DNA of 64,000 nt from Sedimentisphaerales bacterium (GTDB taxonomy: Bacteria; Planctomycetota; Phycisphaerae; Sedimentisphaerales; Anaerohalosphaeraceae). The DNA is taken from the NCBI GenBank assembly GCA_016926155.1, contig JAFGPC010000090.1, forward strand, positions 1 to 64,000. The letters run 5' to 3'. Positions 27,408 to 35,875 of the stretch are shown piece after piece. The notes beneath the pieces were generated by a model. The model was given only the letters and a program-made list of their open reading frames with translations, was not told the DNA's origin and searched no databases. Position 1 is the stretch's first letter. Each line of letters opens with the position of its first letter. The position numbers were made by a program, and so were the translations under genes.

Positions 27408-28628
27408 ATGAAAGCACGGATTTTATACTCATTGTTGATAGTATTTCTACCTTGCTTAGCGTATGGAATAGAGGTGATCACTCCATCACAATCTGAAACC
27501 GTTCATATGACTTCCAGGGTTCAATATCCACCTGCAACGGTTCGGTATGTTCAAATGACACAGAAAGATCAGCCCCGTATTGGGGTACAGCTTGATCCGG
27601 CGCCGCTGCCCGAATTGCTTTCTAAACACCTGCGTCTGGAGCCGGGCAGTGGATTGCGGATTTTAAACGTAGCAGTAGACAGTCCAGCCGATCACGCCGG
27701 TCTGGAACGGGATGATATTATTATCCAGTTCCAGGATGATCCTGTTCGGGAAATGGAACCATTCGTCGATGCCATTCGCAAGTTCGAAGTGGGACAGGAA
27801 GTAACTCTTCAGATCATTCATCTGGGAGAGAAAAAAACAGTTACTCTGGAATTGGGAAAGGCACAGGACCAGGTGGAATGGAAGTATCCCTTCGAATCGG
27901 AAGTGGACGCCTGGCAACCCGGCCGAATCTTTCGATTACCTCCCGGAGAGCAGAACTGGATGGAGATTCCATTTGAGCAACTGCCCAATATCGACACTGA
28001 TGTCCATAAATTTTTCAAGGAAATCCGAACGTATCATCATGTAGATGATCAAGGCAGCCTGGATGTGACGATTGAAGGAAATCCTCGCAGTGAAGATTCA
28101 CAAGTCACAGTGAAAACGGAGGGCACGACCTTTACGACGACGGTGGGCAATATAGATAAACTGCCCGAAGAATACCGTGATCGGGTAGCTGATATTGTGA
28201 AGAAAACTGCCAAGGAAAATGACCAGCAAATACTGCGGAACTTTAAATTAACACCGCGGATTGATGCTTTGGACGATCTTCTACGCCATCAAGAGCAGAT
28301 GCAGGAAAAGCTGCATCGTTGGGTAGTTCCGCCGCAACCTGATGTCAGAATTCCGCTTAATGCACCTTCTCTGCAGCATTTACAGGAACAGATTGAGCAA
28401 TTGCGTGAGCAACTCGAACAGATGAATCAAAAACAAGAAGAAAGGATGGAAGAGTTGCTCCAGAAATTCAAGAATGATTTGAGGATAGACAAGGAAGACG
28501 AAGACGTCCAAATTGAAGAGTACGAACAACACGAGAAAGAACACGAAATGGAGGAGATGGAAACGGGAGGTGATTCGACTCCACCGACAGTTGAGGCAGG
28601 CGGGGGGCCCGCGATGATGTCTGTTTAA
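27408..28628 (+). CDS. exported PDZ-domain protein with coiled-coil tail
   Basis: 406 residues. A signal peptide (1-20, cut after AYG) is followed by a PDZ domain (about 45-150): PRIGVQLDP, LRILNVAVDSPADHAGL and DDIIIQFQDD are PDZ strand motifs. The middle is polar, and the end has a long coiled coil (about 310-370, LQEQIEQLREQLEQMNQKQE) with an acidic tail. No protease domain is present, so it is not a DegP-type enzyme. It follows the sigma/anti-sigma pair by 83 bases and may be the output or the sensor of that system; a terminator follows. AAAGGA precedes the ATG. Confidence 0.82.
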   Translation: MKARILYSLLIVFLPCLAYGIEVITPSQSETVHMTSRVQYPPATVRYVQMTQKDQPRIGVQLDPAPLPELLSKHLRLEPGSGLRILNVAVDSPADHAGLERDDIIIQFQDDPVREMEPFVDAIRKFEVGQEVTLQIIHLGEKKTVTLELGKAQDQVEWKYPFESEVDAWQPGRIFRLPPGEQNWMEIPFEQLPNIDTDVHKFFKEIRTYHHVDDQGSLDVTIEGNPRSEDSQVTVKTEGTTFTTTVGNIDKLPEEYRDRVADIVKKTAKENDQQILRNFKLTPRIDALDDLLRHQEQMQEKLHRWVVPPQPDVRIPLNAPSLQHLQEQIEQLREQLEQMNQKQEERMEELLQKFKNDLRIDKEDEDVQIEEYEQHEKEHEMEEMETGGDSTPPTVEAGGGPAMMSV

Positions 28629-28652
28629 TCTAAAATGCGGAGAGACGATAAT

Positions 28653-28686
28653 CGAGGACGACCTTATAGAAAGGTGTCCTCTTTTT
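28653..28686 (+). terminator. Rho-independent terminator after the PDZ gene
   Basis: GAGGACG...CCTT (28653-28664, one bulged A) pairs with AAGGTGTCCTC (28670-28680) around a five-base loop and is followed by six T (28681-28686). It closes the sigma-factor operon. Confidence 0.85.
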
Positions 28687-28750
28687 TGCGTTTATTTTTA
28701 CGATATGGGCCGCAATACTTTACGAATGAAATTGTCTGATCGGTCGGTTC

Positions 28751-28778
28751 TTGACTCATTTCTGATTCCATGTACGAT
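28751..28778 (+). promoter_or_regulatory. promoter of the Nudix gene
   Basis: TTGACT (28751-28756), a 16-base spacer and TACGAT (28773-28778). Transcription would begin near 28785, thirty bases before the Nudix ATG. By-eye match to the sigma-70 consensus. Confidence 0.55.
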
Positions 28779-28814
28779 CTGGGCACAGAAAATACTTGAA
28801 AGGAACAGCGACAC

Positions 28815-29435
28815 ATGGAACCAGAATGGATGCGGTGGGCCAAAGAACTGGCGGCGATCGCCCAGAACGGATTAACTTACACTGAGAGTCATTATGAGCG
28901 GGAGCGGTATGAGAAAGTCCGACAGATCGCGACAGAGATGATTTCAGCAGGGACAGGAATCCGGAGCCGTGAGCTGCTTTCTCTATATGCCGGGGAAAAC
29001 GGATATGCGACACCAAAGGTGGATGTGCGGGGCGTCGTATTCCGGGACGATAAGATTCTGCTGGTCAAGGAAGCCGTGGATAATGGATGGACATTACCGG
29101 GGGGATGGGCCGATCCGTGTCAGTCTCCCACCGAAGCGGTTGTTCGCGAAGTCTGGGAGGAATCGGGATTTGAAGTCCGGGCTACTCGATTGCTGGCTGT
29201 ATATGATCGCAGTAAGCACGCCCATCGGCCGCTGATGCCTTTCCATATCTATAAGATTTTTATTCTGTGCGAGATCATCGGTGGCGGGCCTCAAACAAGT
29301 CATGAGACCCTCGATGTCGATTTCTTTGCAGAAGACAATATCCCGGAATTGAGTATCAGCCGGACATTGCCCGAGCAGATCCATCGCATGTTCGAGTATT
29401 ATCGTGATCCGATTTTGCCCGTGGATTTCGATTAA
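28815..29435 (+). CDS. Nudix hydrolase with N-terminal accessory domain
   Basis: 206 residues. Residues 1-60 match the Nudix N-terminal accessory domain type (WAKELAAIAQNGLTYTESHY). The Nudix box runs from GGWADPCQSPTEAVVREVWE to EESGF, giving the metal-binding glutamates of the REVWEESG helix. These enzymes hydrolyse nucleoside diphosphates linked to another group, such as ADP-ribose or sugar nucleotides; the substrate is not clear. It has its own promoter and lies after a terminator. The next gene is on the other strand and overlaps nothing. Confidence 0.92.
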   Translation: MEPEWMRWAKELAAIAQNGLTYTESHYERERYEKVRQIATEMISAGTGIRSRELLSLYAGENGYATPKVDVRGVVFRDDKILLVKEAVDNGWTLPGGWADPCQSPTEAVVREVWEESGFEVRATRLLAVYDRSKHAHRPLMPFHIYKIFILCEIIGGGPQTSHETLDVDFFAEDNIPELSISRTLPEQIHRMFEYYRDPILPVDFD

Positions 29436-29453
29436 TGATCAGTAGAAAACATG

Positions 29454-29945
29454 TCAGTTATTCCGCTTGATTTGTGATTGAATTGCCCAGGTCAGTTCAT
29501 CCGGCTCATCAGTGCCGATACGGGCATGTTTTCCATTGCGAAATGTCAGCTCAACAGCGTCAAAACCGGCGATGTTGTAGAGCCAACCGAAACTGCCCCA
29601 GTGGACGCCCCAGCCATACAACCAGTGATTGCGAACCGGCCGGGCTGAAACGATTTCAAGCAGATCAAACCGTTTTCGCCAAACACCGCCGCCGAAGCGA
29701 ACCAGAATTTGCCTATCGTCGACACGTACGGTCAGGGAATGCATCATAGTGGCAGCAGCTCCCAAGAGAACGACAGAAAATATTTCGATTCCCAGTAAAA
29801 TCCAGTAAACAACCACCTCATCCTGATCTCCGGAGGATGTCGTGGCCAACAATGAAGTAAACATTACGGCTATAGAGACCGTTGCTGCTACAACCGCCCA
29901 GAATGCCCAACCACCTCTTTGAGTGTGTTCATAGATGGCCATCAT
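29454..29945 (-). CDS. small membrane protein, unknown
   Basis: 163 residues. Two membrane helices (about 13-34 and 44-68) are followed by a compact soluble domain of about 90 residues with VELTFRNGKHARIGTDEPDE, resembling bacterial PH-like domains. Frame extends upstream to 30056, but GGAAAGGG lies just before ATG 29945 and the extra residues are unconvincing. It is divergent from the sulfatase gene across 95 bases. No function is claimed. Confidence 0.7.
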   Translation of the reverse strand: MMAIYEHTQRGGWAFWAVVAATVSIAVMFTSLLATTSSGDQDEVVVYWILLGIEIFSVVLLGAAATMMHSLTVRVDDRQILVRFGGGVWRKRFDLLEIVSARPVRNHWLYGWGVHWGSFGWLYNIAGFDAVELTFRNGKHARIGTDEPDELTWAIQSQIKRNN

Positions 29946-30040
29946 GATTTTCCCTTTCCAGTACATGGTTGATTTCTCTATAATAAACACATTAGTCATA
30001 AAAAAATGCAAAATTTTCTTACAGGAACAGGAAAGGAGGC

Positions 30041-31447
30041 ATGGTGGGAACCACAATCACACGAAGGCAATTTCTGGCAGGGATAGCGACATCAATGGCC
30101 GCCTGGCATTTGCCATATCTTTTTGCAGGGCAAAAAGGAAAGCGCTCCCCTAATTTTGTGATCATTTTCCTGGATGATTCGGGATGGGGCGATTTTCGAC
30201 CGTTTGGCGAACCGAAATACAAAACGCCGAATGTTGAACAACTTGCATCCGAAGGCTGCCGGTTTGATAATTTTTATGTCCCGCAGGCGGTATGTTCGGC
30301 TTCACGGTCGGCATTGATGACCGGGTGTTATCCGGGCCGGACCAAGGTCTTCGGAGCCCATCCACCACGCGCGCGGGGGCTCGATCCCAGATTTGCCACG
30401 ATGGGACAGGTACTACAAAAACGAGGGTATCGGACGGCAGTATTCGGCAAATGGCATCTGGGTGATCAGCCCGAGACACGTCCACCGGCGAGGGGTTTTG
30501 ATGAATCGTGCGGCTTGATGTATTCCAATGATATGTGGAAGCACCATCCGGGTAATCCGAAATATTGGAGTCAGTGGCCGCTGCAATACTGGGACAATGG
30601 GAAAATTACAATTGAGCCGGTCACTAAAGAACATCAGCGAATGCTGACTACATGGTATACCGAACATGCGGTGGATTTTATCCATCGCAATGCAGACAAA
30701 CCCTTCCTTTTGTATGTGCCGCATTCCATGCCGCATGTGCCGCTGTTCGTCAGTGATAAGTTTCAAGGTAAATCCGGTGCCGGGCTTTATGGCGATGTGA
30801 TGATGGAGGTTGACTGGTCGGTCGGACAGATCAATAAGACGCTTAAGGAAAGCGGTGTCGAGGATAACACGGTTGTACTATTCAGTTCCGACAATGGACC
30901 GTGGATTTCTTATGGCAATCACGCCGGTGTAACGCCGTTTCGCGAGGCTAAAGGTACCAGCTTTGACGGCGGGACACGCAGCGCATGTATTATCAAATAT
31001 CCTCCGCAGATCAAAGCAAAAAGCCGGTCGGATCGGGCCTTCTGTACGCTGGACATCCTGCCTACGTTTGCTGCTCTGGCCGGTGCCTCACTTCCGGACA
31101 ATCCAATCGATGGTAAAAATGTTTGGGACCTGATCATCGGCAAGGAAGGAGCGACAAATCCGCACGAGTACTACCCATTCAGTACGGGCGGTACATTTGA
31201 AGGCATCATCAGTGGAGATGGACGATGGAAACTGCACTTACCCCACAAGTACCGCACACTTATGTCGCCGGGTAAAGACGGTCTACCCGGGCCGTATCGA
31301 CAGGAGAGTATTGGTTTGAGTCTGTTCGATATGAAAAATGACCCGTACGAGACGACCAACGTGATCAACACATATCCCGAGATTTCCAAAAGACTCCAAT
31401 ATCTGGCCGAACAGCACAAACAACGCTTTTATGAGAAACAGAAGTGA
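30041..31447 (+). CDS. Tat-exported sulfatase (formylglycine type)
   Basis: 468 residues. The N-terminus is a twin-arginine signal (TRRQFLAGIA) ending near residue 30. The sulfatase signature CSASRSALMTG begins at Cys85 in the C-x-S/A-x-R form, converted to formylglycine by FGE in known enzymes. Metal ligands are the two Asp at 45-46 (FLDDSGWG) and SSDNGPW. GKWHLGD and the last domain match arylsulfatase A-type proteins. It would remove sulfate from glycans outside the cytoplasm. A GH29 fucosidase lies 9 kb away. No FGE gene is in the window. The ribosome site AGGAAAGGAGG is close to the ATG. Confidence 0.93.
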   Translation: MVGTTITRRQFLAGIATSMAAWHLPYLFAGQKGKRSPNFVIIFLDDSGWGDFRPFGEPKYKTPNVEQLASEGCRFDNFYVPQAVCSASRSALMTGCYPGRTKVFGAHPPRARGLDPRFATMGQVLQKRGYRTAVFGKWHLGDQPETRPPARGFDESCGLMYSNDMWKHHPGNPKYWSQWPLQYWDNGKITIEPVTKEHQRMLTTWYTEHAVDFIHRNADKPFLLYVPHSMPHVPLFVSDKFQGKSGAGLYGDVMMEVDWSVGQINKTLKESGVEDNTVVLFSSDNGPWISYGNHAGVTPFREAKGTSFDGGTRSACIIKYPPQIKAKSRSDRAFCTLDILPTFAALAGASLPDNPIDGKNVWDLIIGKEGATNPHEYYPFSTGGTFEGIISGDGRWKLHLPHKYRTLMSPGKDGLPGPYRQESIGLSLFDMKNDPYETTNVINTYPEISKRLQYLAEQHKQRFYEKQK

Positions 31448-31457
31448 TTCTTGATGA

Positions 31458-31497
31458 AGAAAAAAAGTGCGCCGGATTTGACTGGCCGACGCACTTT
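31458..31497 (-). terminator. Rho-independent terminator, mainly for the minus strand
   Basis: AAAGTGCG (31464-31471) pairs with CGCACTTT (31490-31497). On the minus strand the hairpin is followed by a run of T, so it ends the three-repeat gene; on the plus strand only three T follow, so the sulfatase is less certain. Confidence 0.75.
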
Positions 31498-31514
31498 CAA
31501 ATTCTTCGGAGTAC

Positions 31515-32525
31515 TTATTGTTCTTGTTGCGGGCGTGGCCTGCGCATGAACTGTCGTCTTGTACCGACAAATTTACTTGTACCCATTGAGGTCTTAAATT
31601 CGCCGACCAGTTTGCCTTCTTCGAGCTTGCCGGCAAAGTTCATCTCGAACTCACGATCGCCGAACTGCATCTTGACAACGAAACTGAGCTGACCGTCTTC
31701 GAGTTTGAGCTTGACGGGCATGGCGCCATAACGGCCGCTGAGGTCCGGGTATACAACCAGGCGTTGTTTACGTTCACCTTGTTCGGAGGTCATCACGAGA
31801 TCCCACTGGCCGATCAGGTCGGCACCTTCACGAACGCCCTTGACCGTGATCTCACCTCGCTCTGATTTGAGTGTACCTTCAAGTCCTTCTCGACCAACTG
31901 TACCCTCAAAGGTCGATTCTCGCTGTTGATCGTTGAAAGTGCTGGTGCGTTTGAAGGTCAGGGTTCGATTTTCATATTGCAGATCACTGATTGTACTTTC
32001 ACCCCATCGGCTTTCCCACTTGGCTTGAATCTGGCCTTCCTTGTCAGTGGAGACGACCAGTACGGACGGGAATTCCCGCTCTCCCATGGTCAACGTCAGG
32101 TTCCATGTGCCAACGATGGACGGGACACGTTGCATCCGTTTTCCTTCTATGGACCTTTCCCCGTTTTCACTGGTCAGTGTGCCGGTGAGAACACCCTTTT
32201 CCAGGTCGAAAGTTCCTTTGAATTTGCTTGTGCGTTCCTGGTCACCGAAACGCATGACCTGCGTAAAGCTCAACTCATTTTCCTCCAGTGTAACATCCTG
32301 CAGATCATTGACCCCAAACAGGCTGATCCATTGGGCGGTTATGTTGCGTTCCTGGTCCCGTCCGAATGATAGAATGGAGACAAACTCGCGATCATTGAAG
32401 GTCTGTTTTATCTCCCAGTCACCATACACGCCCCTTTGTCGAGGCTGGGCATGACAAAAGCTGCCGGCAAGAACGAGCAGGCAAAGAAATGATAGACTCA
32501 GGATTTTTCCGTGTGATACCTTCAT
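31515..32525 (-). CDS. exported protein of three tandem repeats
   Basis: 336 residues. A signal peptide (about 1-26) leads to three repeats of about 85-95 residues, each starting GDWEI, GTWNL or GQWDL, with a beta pattern and ending in a conserved Lys/Thr-rich strand (EGKRM, KGVRE, VGTRR). Each unit looks like a small beta-barrel or lipocalin-like sandwich. The last ends with MRRPRPQQEQ. ATG 32525 lies seven bases after GGAGG; the frame starts five codons earlier. I do not know the family. Confidence 0.78.
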   Translation of the reverse strand: MKVSHGKILSLSFLCLLVLAGSFCHAQPRQRGVYGDWEIKQTFNDREFVSILSFGRDQERNITAQWISLFGVNDLQDVTLEENELSFTQVMRFGDQERTSKFKGTFDLEKGVLTGTLTSENGERSIEGKRMQRVPSIVGTWNLTLTMGEREFPSVLVVSTDKEGQIQAKWESRWGESTISDLQYENRTLTFKRTSTFNDQQRESTFEGTVGREGLEGTLKSERGEITVKGVREGADLIGQWDLVMTSEQGERKQRLVVYPDLSGRYGAMPVKLKLEDGQLSFVVKMQFGDREFEMNFAGKLEEGKLVGEFKTSMGTSKFVGTRRQFMRRPRPQQEQ

Positions 32526-32756
32526 GTTACTTTCCTCCAAAAAATGAAAACCAAAATTTCCCCATCCGCTGCTACCCTATAGTTCCATCTGGGTTGGCGG
32601 TATTGATAATTCCACTATAGCATATATGTTGGCGGGTGGTCAACTTCTCTTCCATTCTTATTGCAGCGGAATTTGATCTTGTCGGAGATGAGGCAGGGGC
32701 GGTTTTTCTTGGTTTTTAGTGTTGAAACAAGGGATTAGATTCGGTACACTCTTAGG
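32526..32756. other. gap between the three-repeat gene and ffh
   Basis: About 230 bases without a gene on either strand. The right part carries the ffh promoter; the rest is featureless apart from A/T-rich runs. Confidence 0.5.
32722..32750 (+). promoter_or_regulatory. promoter of the ffh operon
   Basis: TTGAAA (32722-32727), a 17-base spacer and TACACT (32745-32750). Transcription would start near 32757, giving a leader of about 118 bases before ffh. Confidence 0.7.
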
Positions 32757-32874
32757 TTTTCCGCAGGAAGTCCCTGCGCTGTTTCAGAGGAAGCAGAGCA
32801 GATAATGTACGGCCCATATGGGCCGGACATCGTTGGGAATGACTGTAAGTGTTTGTATTTATGGAAGTTAGAGA
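32757..32874 (+). ncRNA. structured 5' leader of ffh with three hairpins
   Basis: Three hairpins follow one another. CGCAGG and CCTGCG (32762-32778) pair with five unpaired bases. CTGTTTC and GAAGCAG (32779-32796) pair fully, one T-G included, around AGAG. The palindrome CGGCCCATATGGGCCG (32810-32825) can fold on itself or dimerise. The last sits about 50 bases before the TTG start. Not a terminator (no T run). No known riboswitch recognised. Confidence 0.5.
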
Positions 32875-34299
32875 TTGTTTGACGCATTAACAGACAAGTT
32901 TAATGGGATTTTCCGTTCCCTTTCGGGTCGGGGCCGAATCACCGAGGCAAACGTTTCGGACGCGATGCGCGAGGTCCGCAAGGCCCTGCTGGAAGCGGAT
33001 GTGAACTACCATGTTGTCAAACAGTTCACGAAAGACTGCCTGGAAGCGGCCAAGGGCGCCGAGGTTATTAAAAGCCTGCATCCGGGGCAGGTGATGGTCA
33101 AAATCGTCCACGACGAGCTTGTTCGGCTGATGGGGCCGGTCGATACACGGATTTATTTCGTCTCACCGGGACCGACAGTCGTTATGCTGGCGGGCCTACA
33201 GGGTAGCGGTAAAACCACAACGGCGGCCAAACTGGGAAAATATCTTATCAGCAAGGGACGTAAGCCACTGATGATTGCCGACGATTTGCAACGTCCGGCG
33301 GCTATCGATCAGTTGATCACACTGGGTGAACAGCTCAACATCCCGGTCTACAGCGACCGAATCAAAGATGCCGTAAAGGTTGCCAGGGACGGGATCAAAT
33401 TTGCCAAGTCAAACGGCCATGACGTGGTCGTTCTGGATACGGCCGGTCGGCTGCATATCGACGAAGAGATGATGAGCGAAATCGCCGATGTTGCCAAGGC
33501 GGTTACTCCGCAGCAGATCTACCTGGTCTGTGATGCGATGACCGGTCAGGATGCCGTCAACAGTGCTAAAGAATTCAATGAGCGGCTGGAGCTGGATGGA
33601 GTGATTCTGACCAAGCTCGACGGCGATGCCCGGGGTGGTGCTGCATTAAGCGTCAAAGCCGTAACCGGCAAGCCTATTAAGTTTATCGGGGTAGGGGAAA
33701 AGCTCGATAAGCTCGAAGAATTTCATCCGGACCGGATGGCCAGTCGTATTCTGGGCATGGGCGATGTAGTAACCTTGGTGGAAAAGGCCCAGGAGCAGTT
33801 TGACGCCGACGAAGCCGCCAAGATGCAGGCCAAGATGGCCAAGGGAACCTTCGGCTTCGATGACTTTCTCAAGCAGATGGATGCCGTCAGAAAGATGGGC
33901 GGCATGGCCAGCATGCTCAAACTGTTGCCGGGTGTGGGATCGCAATTGAAGGATTTACAGGTCGACGAGCGTGAGCTGGATCAGATGAAGGGCATCGTCC
34001 ATTCCATGACGACCGAAGAACGGCAGGATCCGGATATTATTGATTCTTCCCGACGTCGCAGGATCGCCCGAGGATGTGGAAGGGATGTGCAGGATGTGGC
34101 GAGCCTGATCAAGACGTTTCGCCGCAGTCGGGATATGATGAAATCACTCAGCGGCGGAGGGATGGGTGGTCTAAAGAGCATGTTGAGCGGCAAGATGGAC
34201 CTGTTCGGCGCGATGGCGGGGGGGCGTGTGCCTAAGGTTAAACAACGTTCTAAACGAAAGCGGGTACCTCGCAGAAAAGGAGGCAAAAAACGGCGATAG
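32875..34299 (+). CDS. ffh: signal recognition particle GTPase Ffh
   Basis: 474 residues. The N domain has the ALLEADVNYHVVK motif. The G domain shows GLQGSGKTTTAAKL (G1), DDLQRPAAIDQL (G2 region), DTAGR (G3) and TKLDGDARGG. The C-terminal M domain holds the signal-binding groove and the SRP-RNA-binding helix-turn-helix, here RIARGCGRDVQDV where most Ffh have GSG. The Met-rich end is replaced by a basic tail. Start is TTG 32875, seven bases after GGAAG. It heads an operon with rpsP, trmD and rplS and binds signal sequences as they leave the ribosome. Confidence 0.97.
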   Translation: MFDALTDKFNGIFRSLSGRGRITEANVSDAMREVRKALLEADVNYHVVKQFTKDCLEAAKGAEVIKSLHPGQVMVKIVHDELVRLMGPVDTRIYFVSPGPTVVMLAGLQGSGKTTTAAKLGKYLISKGRKPLMIADDLQRPAAIDQLITLGEQLNIPVYSDRIKDAVKVARDGIKFAKSNGHDVVVLDTAGRLHIDEEMMSEIADVAKAVTPQQIYLVCDAMTGQDAVNSAKEFNERLELDGVILTKLDGDARGGAALSVKAVTGKPIKFIGVGEKLDKLEEFHPDRMASRILGMGDVVTLVEKAQEQFDADEAAKMQAKMAKGTFGFDDFLKQMDAVRKMGGMASMLKLLPGVGSQLKDLQVDERELDQMKGIVHSMTTEERQDPDIIDSSRRRRIARGCGRDVQDVASLIKTFRRSRDMMKSLSGGGMGGLKSMLSGKMDLFGAMAGGRVPKVKQRSKRKRVPRRKGGKKRR

Positions 34300-34370
34300 A
34301 TAAATCCATCTCACTGGCAGCGTATCTGGAGCAGGTAGCGACTTTTACCAACGACGAGTTCGGCTCCCGA

Positions 34371-34655
34371 ATGCGGACGCAGTTTGCCGATCACAAAGGC
34401 TGGTCTGATTTGTCGATGCTCAAGGCGCCGAGTAAGGCGGAAATCGATCAGCTCAGTCGTGCTGTGGCGATTATGACCCCCTCGGAGAAAAATCAAGCGG
34501 TGGAACTGACGGATGAGCAGGTGAGACGGATCGCCGATGATGCCCGAGTGGATCCGGCATTGTTTGCGATTTTTATCAATGGCTACGTCCTGGCCTGTCG
34601 CAACGGCGGCAAATTAGAGGATGAGGAATCAAAAGCCAGGAGGGAAAAACAATAA
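34371..34655 (+). CDS. small unrecognised protein between ffh and rpsP
   Basis: 94 residues from the ATG, all polar and helical, with KAEIDQLSRAVAIMTPSEKN. Not recognised. The reading frame is open and looks coding well upstream of 34371 (for instance LAAYLEQVATFTNDEFGSR), and AGGAGG at 34278-34283, inside the end of ffh, would suit a start near 34290-34296, where only ATA (34296) exists, overlapping the ffh stop. The true start may therefore be non-standard. KhpA or a YlxM-type protein is common in this place, but this is neither. Operon position suggests a link with translation. Confidence 0.6.
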   Translation: MRTQFADHKGWSDLSMLKAPSKAEIDQLSRAVAIMTPSEKNQAVELTDEQVRRIADDARVDPALFAIFINGYVLACRNGGKLEDEESKARREKQ

Positions 34656-34750
34656 TTATCCCTATGTAAGGGAATGTACGGTAAACGTGTTTCGCGATCC
34701 GAATGGTAGGGACGCGAATCTTCATAATAAATCTTTCGAAAGGAAATGAT

Positions 34751-35125
34751 ATGGCAGTACGAATTCGATTGGCGCGACTGGGCCGGCGACATCGCCCGTT
34801 TTTCCGCATCAATGCAGTGGACGCCCGCACGCCACGGGATGGACGCATCCTGGAAAAATTGGGACATTATGATCCGTTGGAAAAGGATACCGGCAAGCAG
34901 GTTGTGCTGGATTTGCATAAGACACAGGCATGGTTGGAAAAGGGAGCGATCCCTTCGGATGGAGTAATCCCGATCCTCAAGCGGCTTGGTTTAACCTGCA
35001 AATATATGGAAGAAAAAGAAAAGCGGCATATCAAGGCGCGAATCCTTGCCCGCAAGCAAGGCAAGCCCTTCACCAAAGCCGAAAAAATCGTTGCCGGACA
35101 TCTTCCGTCGGAAGAGAAGAAGTAA
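34751..35125 (+). CDS. rpsP: 30S ribosomal protein S16
   Basis: 124 residues with MAVRIRLARLGRRHRPFFRI at the start and the GHYDPLEKDTGKQV segment typical of S16. The protein is longer than E. coli S16 (about 82), with a basic C-terminal extension, KARILARKQGKPFTKAEK. ATG 34751 follows GAAAGGA at the right distance; the frame opens at 34703. In many bacteria rimM lies between rpsP and trmD; here trmD follows directly, 30 bases on. Confidence 0.97.
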   Translation: MAVRIRLARLGRRHRPFFRINAVDARTPRDGRILEKLGHYDPLEKDTGKQVVLDLHKTQAWLEKGAIPSDGVIPILKRLGLTCKYMEEKEKRHIKARILARKQGKPFTKAEKIVAGHLPSEEKK

Positions 35126-35155
35126 CTGCGGGTAGGGCGAAGAAGGTGCAGGACC

Positions 35156-35833
35156 ATGCGGATCGATGTGTTGACATTGTTTCCCGATATGTTCACCTCA
35201 CCGTTGAACTACTCGATCCTCAAGCGGGCTCAGGAATCGGGCCTGGTTGAGATTGTTCTTTCGAATATCAGGGATTTTGCTATCGGTCGTTACCGTCAGG
35301 TGGACGACAAGCCGTATGGCGGTGGGCCGGGTATGGTGATGATGTGTCAGCCGGTGTTCGAGTGTTATGAGCATCTGCTGAACGAATCATCGCAGCCGGG
35401 ACGAACGATCCTGCTTACGCCACAGGGCCGGCCGTTTGATCAAAACCTGGCGATGGAGCTGAGCCGTGAACAACGGCTCATTCTGATTGCTGGGCGGTAT
35501 GAAGGTTTCGATGAGCGGATTCGCACAGGGCTGGGCGCTGAACAGATTTCGATCGGGGACTATGTGCTCAGTGGCGGAGAGTTGCCTGCCATGGTCATGA
35601 TCGATGCTGTAGTGCGACTGCTGGAAGGGGCCCTTGGTGATGAGGATTCGGCCGAGGATGATTCTTTCCGTGAGGGATTGCTTGAATATCCCCAGTACAC
35701 TCGGCCGGAAGTATATCGCGGGATGACTGTGCCTGAGATTCTTCTTTCGGGTGATCATGCCCGGATTGCAGCCTGGCGAAAAGCCCGATCCATCGAGCGG
35801 ACGAAACGATGGAGACCGGATTTGATGGAGTAA
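35156..35833 (+). CDS. trmD: tRNA (guanine-N1)-methyltransferase
   Basis: 225 residues. This SPOUT enzyme methylates G37 of tRNAs next to the anticodon, preventing frameshifts. N-terminal MRIDVLTLFPDMF, the catalytic-site region DDKPYGGGPGMVM, the knotted SAM site with AGRYEGFDERI and YVLSGGELPAMVMIDAV are all in place. RBS AGGA lies four bases before the ATG. Lies between rpsP and rplS as in most bacteria. Confidence 0.97.
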   Translation: MRIDVLTLFPDMFTSPLNYSILKRAQESGLVEIVLSNIRDFAIGRYRQVDDKPYGGGPGMVMMCQPVFECYEHLLNESSQPGRTILLTPQGRPFDQNLAMELSREQRLILIAGRYEGFDERIRTGLGAEQISIGDYVLSGGELPAMVMIDAVVRLLEGALGDEDSAEDDSFREGLLEYPQYTRPEVYRGMTVPEILLSGDHARIAAWRKARSIERTKRWRPDLME

Positions 35834-35875
35834 TTAAACGATAAAACAAATGAAAATGAAACGGGAGTATAGATC

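Noticed and set aside
32779-32796. Hairpin in the ffh leader as a possible SRP RNA (it holds GGAAGCAG, as in SRP RNA)
   Set aside because: The symmetric loop of SRP RNA domain IV is missing and the stem is too short. Treated as leader structure only.
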